Below, piece after piece: positions 1-9,177 of a stretch of 64,000 bases of DNA. The stretch is from Pseudenterobacter timonensis (lineage in GTDB: Bacteria; Pseudomonadota; Gammaproteobacteria; Enterobacterales; Enterobacteriaceae): assembly GCF_900021175.1 (NCBI RefSeq), contig NZ_FCOP01000013.1, positions 124,001-188,000 on the forward strand. Direction: 5' to 3'. The notes below the pieces were generated by a model. The model saw nothing but the letters and a program-made list of their open reading frames with translations, had not been told where the DNA came from and searched no databases. Each line of letters begins with the position of its first letter. Within the stretch, counting starts at the first letter, position 1. The position numbers were made by a program, and so were the translations under genes.

Positions 1-345
1 GCGGACGGCTATCTGCTGAAAGATATGGAGCCGGAAGATCTGCTCAAGGCGCTGCAGCAGGCGGCGGCAGGGGAAATGGTGCTGAGCGATGCGCTCACGC
101 CGGTGCTGGCGGCCAGCCTGCGCGCCAACCGCGCCACCTCCGATCGCGATGTCAGCCAGCTGACCCCGCGCGAGCGCGATATCCTGAAGCTTATCGCCCA
201 GGGATTGCCTAACAAAATGATCGCCCGCCGTCTGGATATCACCGAGAGTACGGTGAAGGTGCATGTAAAACACATGCTGAAGAAGATGAAGCTGAAATCC
301 CGCGTCGAAGCCGCCGTCTGGGTCCATCAGGAGCGTATTTTTTAA
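1..345 (+). CDS. narL: Nitrate/nitrite response regulator NarL (C-terminal part; 5' end outside window)
   Basis: The reading frame is open from base 1 to the TAA at 343-345 and gives the last 114 residues of a protein that is about 216 residues long in E. coli. The segment starts at the end of the receiver domain (GYLLKD, whose Lys is the conserved receiver lysine), runs through a linker and ends in a LuxR-type helix-turn-helix: [15 protein letters not shown], then the recognition helix in [15 protein letters not shown]. The sequence is almost identical to E. coli NarL. NarL binds DNA when phosphorylated by NarX or NarQ and controls nitrate respiration genes. It is convergent with ychO, and the two stop codons are directly adjacent (343-345 and 346-348). 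The identity is secure; the start and phosphorylation site cannot be seen. Confidence 0.97.
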   Translation, partial: ADGYLLKDMEPEDLLKALQQAAAGEMVLSDALTPVLAASLRANRATSDRDVSQLTPRERDILKLIAQGLPNKMIARRLDITESTVKVHVKHMLKKMKLKSRVEAAVWVHQERIF

Positions 346-1755
346 TTACTCTCCAGGCAGCTGCATCTCGCTGTCGTCGCTCTCCGGAAGGAGCCCCACC
401 GGCTGCGACACTGCAAGCGTGATCTCATTGGAAGAGACACGCTGCCCCTTCTCATCCTCAACTACCACCGAAAGATGCCAGCGATTGCTCGCCCCTTCGT
501 TTGCCTGCCAGGCAGGAATAATTACGCTCCAGCCCTCGCTGCTGTTGGCTTTCGCCGGCGCGGTCAGGCTTAGCGCCTGAGTATCGCCCTGCCAGTGCAG
601 CGCGCGTACACCGTGGGTGCTATGGATCTGCAGCTTCAGCATCACCGTTTCGCCAGGCTGGAGATCCCAGGGCGGCGTCGCCAGATAGACAGAGAGCGTT
701 TTACGCTGACGGAACTCCATGACCGGGAGGTTATTGCGCTCCGTTGGATCGTAGCGGCTCCCGCGCAGGGAACGGGTAAGCGCCACCTCGCTGGCGGAGA
801 GCTGTTTTTTGAGCGGCACGCCGAAGCGGTAATTGATCTTCATTCCCAGGTTGTTCTGGCTTTCGCCGCTCTCCCCCTGCTTGTGCGCGGCGGTAAAGGT
901 GAACAGCGGCACCGGGGTATAGTTGAGACCGAGATTAACCGCCACCGGATTGTGGTATCCCGTGCCGCTGCGGAAGAGATCGACGTTGTCGCCGAAATAT
1001 TGCTCAACGCTGAAGCTGGTGTTCAAATGGTTAAAGCCCGGCAGCCAGGCGCTGGCGGTCACATCATAGCCACGCGCCATGCGCCAGTCCTGAGTCGCAG
1101 AGCTGTCGCCCCATCCGTTCAGGGGGTGGTAGTAATTGGCCGACAGGCGCAGGTTTTCGCCCCACGCCTCAGCGCCCAGCCCGGCACGCTGAAGGTGGTC
1201 ATCCAGCAGGGAATCATAGAAGGTGTTGTAGCCGACCAGCCACTTGCCCGCCACCCAGCGCTGGCCGATGCCCGCATTTCCCACCAGCCCGTCGGTTTGC
1301 TGCGTCAGCCCCAGCTGGCTCCAGTTGAGATAGCGGCTGTTATCCTCCCAGGGGATAAACCAGCTCCCCTGGCTGCCGGTGAAATTTCCCTCCCGGTCCA
1401 CCAGCAGGTTGACGCTGGCGTTACCCCAGGGCGAAAGCAAAGAGGCTATCTGCTCATTCACTTCGCCGCTGATCGCATCGCGCACCTTGCCTAAGGCAAA
1501 CTGCCGCGCCTGCTCGCCGGGGGTAAGACCATTATCGGTCATGCTCGCTTCGCCGAAGGCTTTCGCCATTTCAGCCAGATGCTTTTCGGTCTCATCGGTG
1601 GAGGTTGCCATCCCTAAATCGGGCAGCCCGTCGCTGTTGTTATCAAAGGGGTTTTGCGCCTGCTGAAGAAAGGAGTCCGGCGCACCAGAAACAGCTCCCG
1701 CCGAAAGAAGGAGGGAGAGAAGCAGCAGACGACGAATGCGGAAGACAACGATCAT
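346..1755 (-). CDS. ychO: Inverse autotransporter / invasin-like outer-membrane protein YchO
   Basis: About 469 residues. It matches E. coli YchO (YchP) along its length, including NPFDNNSDGLPDLGM after the signal peptide, the beta-barrel segment with SRYLNWSQLGLTQQ and YFGDNVDLF, and the LRGSRYD and RQRKTL stretches. The C-terminal ~110 residues are an Ig-like region ending VSSNEITLAVSQ. This is the intimin/invasin inverse-autotransporter barrel with one short passenger, as in the family. The frame opens at 1776 (MDHIYTL), but the ATG at 1755 gives a standard signal peptide (MIVVFRIRRLLLLSLLLSAG) directly and is preferred. YchO sits beside narL in E. coli too. Its function is poorly defined; roles in adhesion and biofilm have been proposed. 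Confidence 0.9.
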   Translation of the reverse strand: MIVVFRIRRLLLLSLLLSAGAVSGAPDSFLQQAQNPFDNNSDGLPDLGMATSTDETEKHLAEMAKAFGEASMTDNGLTPGEQARQFALGKVRDAISGEVNEQIASLLSPWGNASVNLLVDREGNFTGSQGSWFIPWEDNSRYLNWSQLGLTQQTDGLVGNAGIGQRWVAGKWLVGYNTFYDSLLDDHLQRAGLGAEAWGENLRLSANYYHPLNGWGDSSATQDWRMARGYDVTASAWLPGFNHLNTSFSVEQYFGDNVDLFRSGTGYHNPVAVNLGLNYTPVPLFTFTAAHKQGESGESQNNLGMKINYRFGVPLKKQLSASEVALTRSLRGSRYDPTERNNLPVMEFRQRKTLSVYLATPPWDLQPGETVMLKLQIHSTHGVRALHWQGDTQALSLTAPAKANSSEGWSVIIPAWQANEGASNRWHLSVVVEDEKGQRVSSNEITLAVSQPVGLLPESDDSEMQLPGE

Positions 1756-1859
1756 CAACGTATAAATGTGATCCATATCGCACGGAGAATGAGGTTATAC
1801 CTTAGCGCGATTTGGCAGAATTTGCAGCCTTAAGTGAGATTTACAGAATAAGTGAAGTA

Positions 1860-1882
1860 CCCCTCTCCGCGGCAAAGAGGGG
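1860..1882 (-). terminator. Likely terminator at the end of the nas operon
   Basis: A perfect 7-bp inverted repeat (CCCCTCT / AGAGGGG) with a 9-base loop lies 6 bases past the nasA stop codon on the minus strand. The following sequence on that strand is only moderately T-rich, so termination may be partial. The 1777-1887 gap otherwise separates the nas operon from ychO, which has the same direction. Confidence 0.45.
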
Positions 1883-1887
1883 CCTGG

Positions 1888-4389
1888 TTAACGGGAGCCC
1901 GCCTGACGCTCCCCCGTCAGCGATTTCAGCTCCGGCAGGCAGGAGCCGCAGTTCGTGCCGCAGCGCAACGTTTGTCCCAGGGCGGCGGCCGTACAGCAGC
2001 CGGCTGCGATCGCTTCGCGAATGCGGTTCTCCCCCACGCTAAAGCAGCTGCAAATTATCCGCCCCTCTTCCCGACGCTCTCCCGCCGGTTGCCCGTGAAG
2101 CAGCGCGTGACGCTCCGCGAGCCCGACAGGCGAAGAGGCAAACGCCTCCACCACAAATTCGTGTAGCGGCCGACTTCCCTCCCAGAACCCGAGCATCAGC
2201 CGCCCCGCCTGCCAGGCGAGCAGGCTGCTGCGCTCCCCGCTTCGGGCGATTTGCACCTTCCATTCATGCGCCCGGCAGAGGGCTTCTGCCCATGCCAGCA
2301 GAGAGCTGTCGCAGGCAAAGGAAAGGTGGCCAACGCCGGGCGCCGCTTTGCGCCACCAGTGCACCGACGCCGGCAGGTCGGGCAGGACGCGGGCGTAGAG
2401 TTCACCCTTTCTGACGGGGAGCCAGGGTAAAATACGCACTGCCGTCTGCTTACTCTCCGGCTGACCGGAGAGCGGATCGCAGCGCCCCTCCACCAGCGCG
2501 TTGACGCCTCCCTCGCGGGCAAACTGCTTGTTCCAGTGCATAGGGACAAACAGCTCCCCGGGGCGTTGCCCTTCGCTGAGCCGCACCCTGGCCACCATCA
2601 CCCCGCGCGGCGAACTGATACGCGCCAGCTCTCCTTCGGTCAGGTAAAAACGCGCCGCATCCACGGGGGAGACATCCACATACGGCTCCGGAAGATGTTG
2701 CATAAGTCCGGGCACCGCACCGGTTCGGGTCATGGTATGCCATTGATCGCGGATCCTGCCGCTGTTGAGCAGCAGAGGGTACAGGGCGTTCGTTTGCGCG
2801 CCATGCTCCCGAGGCTCCACGGGGATAATGCGTCGCACCGGCAGGTTGCCCGCAGGCCACTGCCACGGCTCAAACGCCTCCCACTGCCTCCGCGTCAGCC
2901 CCGTCAGCGGCTGAAGATTGAAGGCCCGCGTCCCGTCATTCTCAAAGGCGGTCAACGCCGCATGTTCGTTAAAGATGTCGTGCGGATGTTGCCAGCTAAA
3001 CGCCTCGCCATAGCCCAGCCGCGCGGCCATCTGCGCAATGATCCACCAGTCCGGCTTCGCTTCCCCGGGGGCGGGCAAAAAGGCGCGCTGGCGGGAGATG
3101 CGCCGTTCAGAGTTGGTTACCGTCCCCTCTTTTTCTCCCCAGGCGAGCGCCGGAAAGCGCACATGGGCGAAGCGGCTGGTGTCCGTATCCCGCACCACCT
3201 CGGAGACAATCACCAGCGGACAGGCGGCCAGCGCCTGGCTGACCTTATGGCTGTCGGGGAGCGATACCGCCGGGTTGGTCCCCATGATCCAGATCGCTTT
3301 CACCTCCCCCCGGGCAATGGCATCAAACAGCTCCACCGCCATCAGTCCCGGCGTTTGCGCCAGCCGCCCGGTACCCCAGAAGCGGGCGACGCGGGAGAGA
3401 TCGTCCGGCTCAAAGTTCATATGCGCCGCCAGCTGATTCGCCAGTCCGCCCACCTCGCGTCCGCCCATCGCATTTGGCTGCCCGGTCAGCGAAAAGGGGC
3501 CGCATCCTGGCCGGTTAATCTTTCCGCTCGCCAGATGCACATTGATGATGGCGTTACACTTATCGCTGCCGCTCGTGGACTGGTTAATTCCCATGGTGTA
3601 AAGAGTGATAGCCCGCGGCGCGCTCAGAAACCAGTCGTAAAAGGTGTCCACGTCCCCCTGCGCCAGCCCGCAGTATTCCGCCGCCCAGGCTGCCGCTCCC
3701 GCTCCTTGCCCCTGTATGATCCTGAGCAGGCCAACGAACAGCCCCGCGTCGCTGCCCGGTCTGAGCTGCAGATGCAGATCGGCAATATCGCAGGTGGCGG
3801 TATGGCGTGGATCGATAACCACCACCCGCATGGCGGGATTGGCCTCCCGCGCCCGCGCCAGCCGCTGAAAGAGGACCGGATGCGTCCACGCCGCGTTGGA
3901 GCCCGCCAGCACCACCAGATCGCTTTTTTCCACATCCTCGTAGCTGCAAGGGACGATATCCTCCCCGAAGGCCCGCTTGTAGCCCGTCACCGCCGACGAC
4001 ATACAGAGCCGGGAGTTGGTATCGATATTCGCCGCGCCGATAAAGCCCTTCATCAGCTTATTGGCGGCGTAATAGTCTTCCGTCAGCAGCTGGCCGGAGG
4101 CATAGAAGGCGACCGCCCGTGGCCCGTGAGCGGCGATAATCTCCCGCAATCTCTCCCCGGCGTGATCAAGCGCATGCTCCCAGCTCGCCTCGCTGTCACC
4201 GAGCATCGGGCGCAGCAGCCGTCCTTTCAGCCCCGTCGTCTCCCCCAGCGCCGCCCCTTTTACGCAGAGCCTGCCGTAGTTCGCCGGGTGGCGCTCGTCG
4301 CCGCGCACCCGCACCGCCCCCTCCTGCAGGTTAACCACCACGCCGCAGCCCACCCCGCAATAAGGACAGGTGGTTCGGATCCCGGTCAT
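1888..4389 (-). CDS. nasA: Assimilatory nitrate reductase catalytic subunit NasA
   Basis: 833 residues. Reduces nitrate to nitrite in the cytoplasm for nitrogen assimilation using a bis-MGD molybdenum cofactor. The N-terminus carries the [4Fe-4S] ligands CPYCGVGC with a fourth Cys at RLCVKGAA. Molybdopterin oxidoreductase signatures follow, including DTNSRLCMSSAV, TMGINQSTSGSDKCN (which places the family Cys/Ser region) and GRIRDQWHTMTRTG. The last ~60 residues form a BFD-type [2Fe-2S] domain (IICSCFSVGE ... CGTNCGSC). This extra cluster is typical of the enterobacterial NAD(P)H-linked assimilatory form and absent from periplasmic NapA. It starts in a 4-base ATGA overlap with the stop of the upstream nasCB gene, which implies coupled translation. 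It is the last gene of the operon. Confidence 0.95.
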   Translation of the reverse strand: MTGIRTTCPYCGVGCGVVVNLQEGAVRVRGDERHPANYGRLCVKGAALGETTGLKGRLLRPMLGDSEASWEHALDHAGERLREIIAAHGPRAVAFYASGQLLTEDYYAANKLMKGFIGAANIDTNSRLCMSSAVTGYKRAFGEDIVPCSYEDVEKSDLVVLAGSNAAWTHPVLFQRLARAREANPAMRVVVIDPRHTATCDIADLHLQLRPGSDAGLFVGLLRIIQGQGAGAAAWAAEYCGLAQGDVDTFYDWFLSAPRAITLYTMGINQSTSGSDKCNAIINVHLASGKINRPGCGPFSLTGQPNAMGGREVGGLANQLAAHMNFEPDDLSRVARFWGTGRLAQTPGLMAVELFDAIARGEVKAIWIMGTNPAVSLPDSHKVSQALAACPLVIVSEVVRDTDTSRFAHVRFPALAWGEKEGTVTNSERRISRQRAFLPAPGEAKPDWWIIAQMAARLGYGEAFSWQHPHDIFNEHAALTAFENDGTRAFNLQPLTGLTRRQWEAFEPWQWPAGNLPVRRIIPVEPREHGAQTNALYPLLLNSGRIRDQWHTMTRTGAVPGLMQHLPEPYVDVSPVDAARFYLTEGELARISSPRGVMVARVRLSEGQRPGELFVPMHWNKQFAREGGVNALVEGRCDPLSGQPESKQTAVRILPWLPVRKGELYARVLPDLPASVHWWRKAAPGVGHLSFACDSSLLAWAEALCRAHEWKVQIARSGERSSLLAWQAGRLMLGFWEGSRPLHEFVVEAFASSPVGLAERHALLHGQPAGERREEGRIICSCFSVGENRIREAIAAGCCTAAALGQTLRCGTNCGSCLPELKSLTGERQAGSR

Positions 4390-7300
4390 GAGGCCTCCGC
4401 GCGTAGCACCATCTCTTCACGGCTGACCCAGACCCGGCCCGCCTCCACCTTCACCGGCCAGGCGCGCACCAGCGGCTCGCCGCTCTCCGGCTGGCAGCCG
4501 TCCTTGAGGCGAATACGCTGTTTGTAGAGCGGAGAGATCACCACCGGTTCGCCCCCCGCATCCCCCAGAATACCGCGCGAAAGCACCTGCGCCTCGCTGC
4601 CCGGCTCCCGGTCGTCCAGCGCATAAACCGCTTTGCCGAAGCGGAACAGAGCAATCGGCAGGCCGCCCAGCCGCGCACCAATCCCCGCCTGTTCCGGAAT
4701 TTCATCCAGCCCGCAGATCGCCTGCCAGCGCGAAGCCTGCGCAGGGGCATCAACGTTGACGCTTGTGCGAAAGAGCGCCAGCCGGCCAGGATCGGCGAGC
4801 GTGGTCTGCCATTCACACTGGTAGCTCCCGATAACGCGCGCCATCTCCTGCTCCAGCTCGTCACCTATGCCGAGGCTGTCGTGAATAATCACCTCCCGCA
4901 GGTACTCCAGCCCCCCCTCCAGATTGTCCATCCAGCTGCTGGTGCGCTGTAGCCGGTCCGCCGTGCGGATGTAGAACATCAGAAAACGATCCACCAGGCG
5001 GATCAGCGTCTCGTCGTCCAGATCGCTGGCGAAGAGATCCGCGTGGCGCGGCTTCATTCCGCCGTTACCGCAGAGATAGAGATTCCACCCCTTGTCGGTG
5101 GCAATCACTCCCACATCCTTACTTTGCGCCTCGGCGCATTCGCGGGTACAGCCCGATACCGCCATCTTGATCTTGTGCGGCGCGCGCAGCCCCTTGTAGC
5201 GGTGCTCCAGCCGGACGGCGAGGCGGGTAGAATCTTGCACCCCGTAGCGACACCAGGTCGAGCCGACGCAGGACTTCACCGTTCGCAGGGATTTCCCGTA
5301 GGCGTGACCGGTTTCAAACCCCGCCTCCACTAGCGCCTGCCAGATGGCCGGCAGCTGATCGAGCGTAGCGCCAAAGAGATCGATACGCTGGCCGCCGGTG
5401 ATCTTGCTGTATAGCTGAAAGCGTTTCGCGATCTGCCCGATGGCGATCAGCCCCTCGGCGCTCACCTCTCCGGCGGGCATCCGCGGCACGACGGAGTAGG
5501 TCCCATCCTTCTGAATATTGGCGAAGTAGCGGTCATTGGTGTCCTGCAGCGGCAGATGTGCCGGCTTCAGCAGATATTCGTTCCAGCAGGAGGCAAGTAC
5601 CGACGCCACCAGCGGTTTGCAGATCTCGCAGCCCTCCCCCTGCCCGTAGCGGCCGATCAGCTGCCCGAAGGTGCGGATATGGTTAACGCGCACCAGATGG
5701 TAAATTTCCTGGCGCGACCAGGGGAAGTGCTCGCAGATATCCTTCTTCACGGCGACGCCCTGCTCCGCGAGCTGGTGCTCCATCACCTGCTTCACCAGCG
5801 CGCTGCAGCCGCCGCAGCCGGTCGCCGCCCGGGTGCAGGCTTTAATCGCGCCCACATCCGTCGCCCCGGCCTTCACCGCCTCGCAGATATCCCCTTTGCT
5901 GACGTTATGGCAGGAGCAGATCTGCGCGTTCTGCGGTAGCGCGGCAACCCCCAGCGCCTTCGGCGCGTCGCCTGCGGGGAGGATCAGCGTTTCCGGCGCT
6001 TTCGGCAGCGGCAGGCCGTTTAGCATCATCTGCACCAGCGTGGCATATTCCGCGGCATCCCCCACCAGCACCCCGCCCAGCAGCGCCGTACCATCCTCGC
6101 TGACCACAATTTTTTTATAGATTTGCCCCGGACCGTGGGTCCACTGGTAGCTTTGCGAACCCGGCGTACGGCCATGGGCATCGCCAAATGAGGCGACATC
6201 CACCCCCAGCAGCTTGAGTTTGGTGCTCATATCCGCACCGGTAAACACCTGTTCTTCGCCGGCAAGCCGCGCGGCAACCACCCGCGCCATCTGATAGCCG
6301 GGGGCGACCAGACCAAAGATTTTGCCCTCCCAGAGGGCACATTCGCCGATGGCAAAGACATCCTCGTCCGAGGTGCGACAGTTATTATCGATGCAAATGC
6401 CGCCGCGCTCGCCGATTGTCAGGCCGCTGCTGCGCGCCAGGGCGTCCTGCGGGCGGATACCGGCGGAAAAAACCACCATATCGGTTTCAAGCTGGCTGCC
6501 ATCGGCGAAGCAGAGCGTCATTCCGTTCCCGGCAGGGACAATCTCCGTGGTCGATTTCCCGGTTAACACGCTAACCCCCAGCGCCTCGATTTTACGCCGC
6601 AGCATGGCCGCCCCGTCGCTGTCCAGCTGCACGGCCATCAGATGCGGGGCAAACTCGACCACGGCGGTCTCCAGCCCGAGTTGACGCAGGGCGTTGGCCG
6701 CCTCCAGTCCCAGCAGGCCGCCGCCGATCACCACGCCGCGCCGGGCGGTGGCGGCATGCGCGCCGATGCGATCCAGATCGTCCAGGGTGCGATAGACAAA
6801 ACAGCCCGGCAGGTCGCTGCCCGGCACGGGCGGCACGAAAGGCCAGGAGCCGGTCGCCAGCACCAGCTTGTCCCAGTGGGTTTCGTGCCCCCCGACGGTG
6901 CGGACCACCCGCGCCGCCAGATCGAGCTGCGTCACCGGTTCGCCGAGGCGTAGTTCGATCTGGTGGTCAGCAAAGAAATCGCCCTCCACCATCGAAAGCG
7001 ATTCGGCGCTGCGTCCGGCGAAATATTCTGACAGATGGACCCGATCGTAGGCGGCGTGACGTTCTTCGCCAAAGACGACGATCTGGTACTGCTTATGCAG
7101 ATTGCGGCGCACGCAATCCTCAAGAAAATGGTGGCTTACCATACCGTGTCCCACCACTACCAGCGTTGATTTTGTCATAGCGTTCTGTCCTGCAACCCGC
7201 GGTTGCGTTGTGAAACGATCGAACAGCCAGTCCGCGTCGGCGGGCACCGGCTGAGCCAGTAAGTCGGTGAAGGTTGCCGCGCTGCGGCAATCCCCCATCA

Positions 7301-8366
7301 GCAGCACCCCGGCCAGCTGCCCGTGGCGCACCAGCAGGCGGCGGTAGTGGCCGGTCTGCGCATCCAGCGAGGTCCAGACCGCATCCTGCGGCTGCGCGGT
7401 GGCATCCCCCGCGCAAAAGAGCGCCACGCCCGGCACCTTGAGGCGCATCCCCGGCGCAGGGGGAGCGGTGAGTTCAGGGGGATCGCCCGCCAGACGCGCA
7501 GCCAGCCGATCCGCCTGCGCCAGGCAGGGGGCGACCAGCCCCACCGTCTCCCCTTCCAGTTCGCAACACTCGCCGATGGCGCTGATATGGGCGAGAGAGG
7601 TGCGCATCAGGCTGTCCACCACGATGCCGCGGTGGCAGGCCAGACCGCAGGCATGAGCCAGCGCCACGTTGGGCGCGACGCCGGTGGCGAGTAACACGCG
7701 CCCGGCGGGAAGAGAGGTGTTGTCGCTGAGCCACACCTTCTCTGGCTCAATTTCACGGATACTGACCCCCAGACGACAGCGGATCCCCTGCTGCTCCAGC
7801 GCCTGCTCCAGCAGCAGCCCCGCCTGCAGATCCAGCTGCTTTTCCATCAGCCAGTCGCCCCGGTGAATTAATGTGACGTTGTCACACAACGTTTTCAGCG
7901 CCGCTGCCGCCTCCACCCCGAGCACGCCGCCTCCGAGCACCACGGCAGGCCCGCGCGCCGCCATCAGCGCTGCCGCATCCCGCAGGGTACGGAAGGTAAA
8001 AACATGCTTCCTGTGGACGCCGGGGATCGGCGGCAGGTAAGGCGTCGACCCGGTCGCAAAGACCAGTTCATCCCACACCAGATGGTGCTCCCCGGCGCGC
8101 AGGGTGCGCGCACTGGCGTCGACTGCCGTCACCCGTTCGCCGGTCAGCACGGTGACGCCGCGCTCGCGATACCAGGCCGCCTCATGCAGCCGCGTGGCCG
8201 CCGCGCTTTTATCCCGCCCCAGCACCGAGGGAAGCTGTATGCGGTTGTAGGCCAGCTCCGGCTCCTCGCCGATAACCGTGATGGCGTAGCGTCCGGAGGC
8301 GCGTTCGCTAAGCGACTCGATAAGCCGGGTGGCCGCCATACCATTGCCGATAATTACCAGCCGCAT
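4386..8366 (-). CDS. nasB: Fused NasC-NasB assimilatory reductase: NADH-nitrate reductase electron-transfer part plus siroheme nitrite reductase with NirD-like tail
   Basis: One 1326-residue frame. Residues 1 to ~395 are a NasC-type FAD/NAD(P)H oxidoreductase (MRLVIIGNGMAATRLIE, FATGSTPYLPP, VVLGGGVLGVEAA). A second complete oxidoreductase starts at Met397 (VVVGHGMVSHHF, GVVIGGGLLGLEAA). Then come a BFD [2Fe-2S] domain near 814 (ICSCHNVSKGD ... CGGCSALV), the siroheme/[4Fe-4S] nitrite reductase core (CVGSTWCRYG near 1030, SGCTRECAEAQ near 1074) and a NirD-like domain from ~1210 without Rieske Cys/His ligands. Together it would shuttle NADH electrons to nitrate reductase and reduce nitrite to ammonium. 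The ATG at 8366 has GGGGAGG upstream and is chosen over 8405, which lies inside nasD. K. oxytoca has separate nasC and nasB. Here no stop separates them, but AGGA lies before the internal ATG at 7178, so separate NasB could also be made. Confidence 0.92.
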   Translation of the reverse strand: MRLVIIGNGMAATRLIESLSERASGRYAITVIGEEPELAYNRIQLPSVLGRDKSAAATRLHEAAWYRERGVTVLTGERVTAVDASARTLRAGEHHLVWDELVFATGSTPYLPPIPGVHRKHVFTFRTLRDAAALMAARGPAVVLGGGVLGVEAAAALKTLCDNVTLIHRGDWLMEKQLDLQAGLLLEQALEQQGIRCRLGVSIREIEPEKVWLSDNTSLPAGRVLLATGVAPNVALAHACGLACHRGIVVDSLMRTSLAHISAIGECCELEGETVGLVAPCLAQADRLAARLAGDPPELTAPPAPGMRLKVPGVALFCAGDATAQPQDAVWTSLDAQTGHYRRLLVRHGQLAGVLLMGDCRSAATFTDLLAQPVPADADWLFDRFTTQPRVAGQNAMTKSTLVVVGHGMVSHHFLEDCVRRNLHKQYQIVVFGEERHAAYDRVHLSEYFAGRSAESLSMVEGDFFADHQIELRLGEPVTQLDLAARVVRTVGGHETHWDKLVLATGSWPFVPPVPGSDLPGCFVYRTLDDLDRIGAHAATARRGVVIGGGLLGLEAANALRQLGLETAVVEFAPHLMAVQLDSDGAAMLRRKIEALGVSVLTGKSTTEIVPAGNGMTLCFADGSQLETDMVVFSAGIRPQDALARSSGLTIGERGGICIDNNCRTSDEDVFAIGECALWEGKIFGLVAPGYQMARVVAARLAGEEQVFTGADMSTKLKLLGVDVASFGDAHGRTPGSQSYQWTHGPGQIYKKIVVSEDGTALLGGVLVGDAAEYATLVQMMLNGLPLPKAPETLILPAGDAPKALGVAALPQNAQICSCHNVSKGDICEAVKAGATDVGAIKACTRAATGCGGCSALVKQVMEHQLAEQGVAVKKDICEHFPWSRQEIYHLVRVNHIRTFGQLIGRYGQGEGCEICKPLVASVLASCWNEYLLKPAHLPLQDTNDRYFANIQKDGTYSVVPRMPAGEVSAEGLIAIGQIAKRFQLYSKITGGQRIDLFGATLDQLPAIWQALVEAGFETGHAYGKSLRTVKSCVGSTWCRYGVQDSTRLAVRLEHRYKGLRAPHKIKMAVSGCTRECAEAQSKDVGVIATDKGWNLYLCGNGGMKPRHADLFASDLDDETLIRLVDRFLMFYIRTADRLQRTSSWMDNLEGGLEYLREVIIHDSLGIGDELEQEMARVIGSYQCEWQTTLADPGRLALFRTSVNVDAPAQASRWQAICGLDEIPEQAGIGARLGGLPIALFRFGKAVYALDDREPGSEAQVLSRGILGDAGGEPVVISPLYKQRIRLKDGCQPESGEPLVRAWPVKVEAGRVWVSREEMVLRAEAS

Positions 8367-8379
8367 GATTGCCTCCCCG

Positions 8380-9168
8380 TCAGGCCGCTTTGGGCTGTTT
8401 TTCATAGAGGAAATGTAGGATCTGCTGGCGCATCTGGTGATAGCGGCTCTCCTGAGCCAGCAGAACCCGGTTACGCGGGCGCGGCAGGTCCACCTCGAGG
8501 ATCTCTCCCACCGTCGCCGCCGGCCCGTTGGTCATCATCAGCACGCGATCCGACAGCAGCACCGCTTCGTCCACGTCATGGGTAATCAGCACGATGGTGG
8601 TGTTCAGCTCCTGCTGAATTTGCATCACCGAGTCCTGCAGATGGGCGCGGGTCAGGGCATCGAGGGCGCCAAACGGCTCGTCCATCAGCAGCACTTTCGG
8701 TTGCATCGCCAGCGCACGGGCGATCCCCACCCGCTGTTTCATCCCGCCGGAGATCTCCCCGGGTCTCTTGTGCAGCGCATGGCCCATCTGTACCCGATGG
8801 AGATTGTGTTCAATCCACTCCCGACGCTCCGCCTTATTCATGGTGCGACGAAAGACCTGATCCACCGCCAGCGCCACGTTGTCGAAGCAGGTCAGCCACG
8901 GCAGCAGAGAGTGGTTCTGGAAGACCACCGCGCGCTCCGGGCCCGGTCCGGCGATTTCGCGGTTATCGCACAGCAGGCCCCCTTCACTCGGCAGGGTAAT
9001 ACCGGCGATAAGGTTCAGCAGGGTCGATTTGCCGCAGCCGGAGTGGCCGATAAGGCTTACCGTCTCCCCTTCGTGGATATCGAAGGAGACATTTTGCAGC
9101 GCCAGGAACTCGCCGCCGGCGGTGGAAAAACGCTGGCTCACGGCCTGGATTTGAATAATCGGTTTCAT
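8380..9168 (-). CDS. nasD: Nitrate/nitrite ABC transporter ATP-binding protein NasD (NrtD type)
   Basis: 262 residues. Energises nitrate uptake at the cytoplasmic face of the inner membrane. It has Walker [14 protein letters not shown]-loop [14 protein letters not shown] signature [15 protein letters not shown] (the Leu-to-Ile variant of LSGG), Walker [13 protein letters not shown] and the switch His in [10 protein letters not shown]. The order and the [14 protein letters not shown] wording are typical of the NrtD/SsuB/TauB subfamily. It lacks the extra substrate-binding domain found on cyanobacterial NrtC. It lies 9 bases after the permease gene and 13 bases before nasCB, so it belongs to the operon. 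Confidence 0.93.
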   Translation of the reverse strand: MKPIIQIQAVSQRFSTAGGEFLALQNVSFDIHEGETVSLIGHSGCGKSTLLNLIAGITLPSEGGLLCDNREIAGPGPERAVVFQNHSLLPWLTCFDNVALAVDQVFRRTMNKAERREWIEHNLHRVQMGHALHKRPGEISGGMKQRVGIARALAMQPKVLLMDEPFGALDALTRAHLQDSVMQIQQELNTTIVLITHDVDEAVLLSDRVLMMTNGPAATVGEILEVDLPRPRNRVLLAQESRYHQMRQQILHFLYEKQPKAA

Positions 9169-9177
9169 ATGCGCTCC

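Noticed and set aside
2536-4527. 663-residue plus-strand open frame opposite nasA
   Set aside because: It is antisense to a clear molybdopterin enzyme, is rich in Arg/His/Pro, and shows no domain. Long antisense frames are usual in GC-rich genes.
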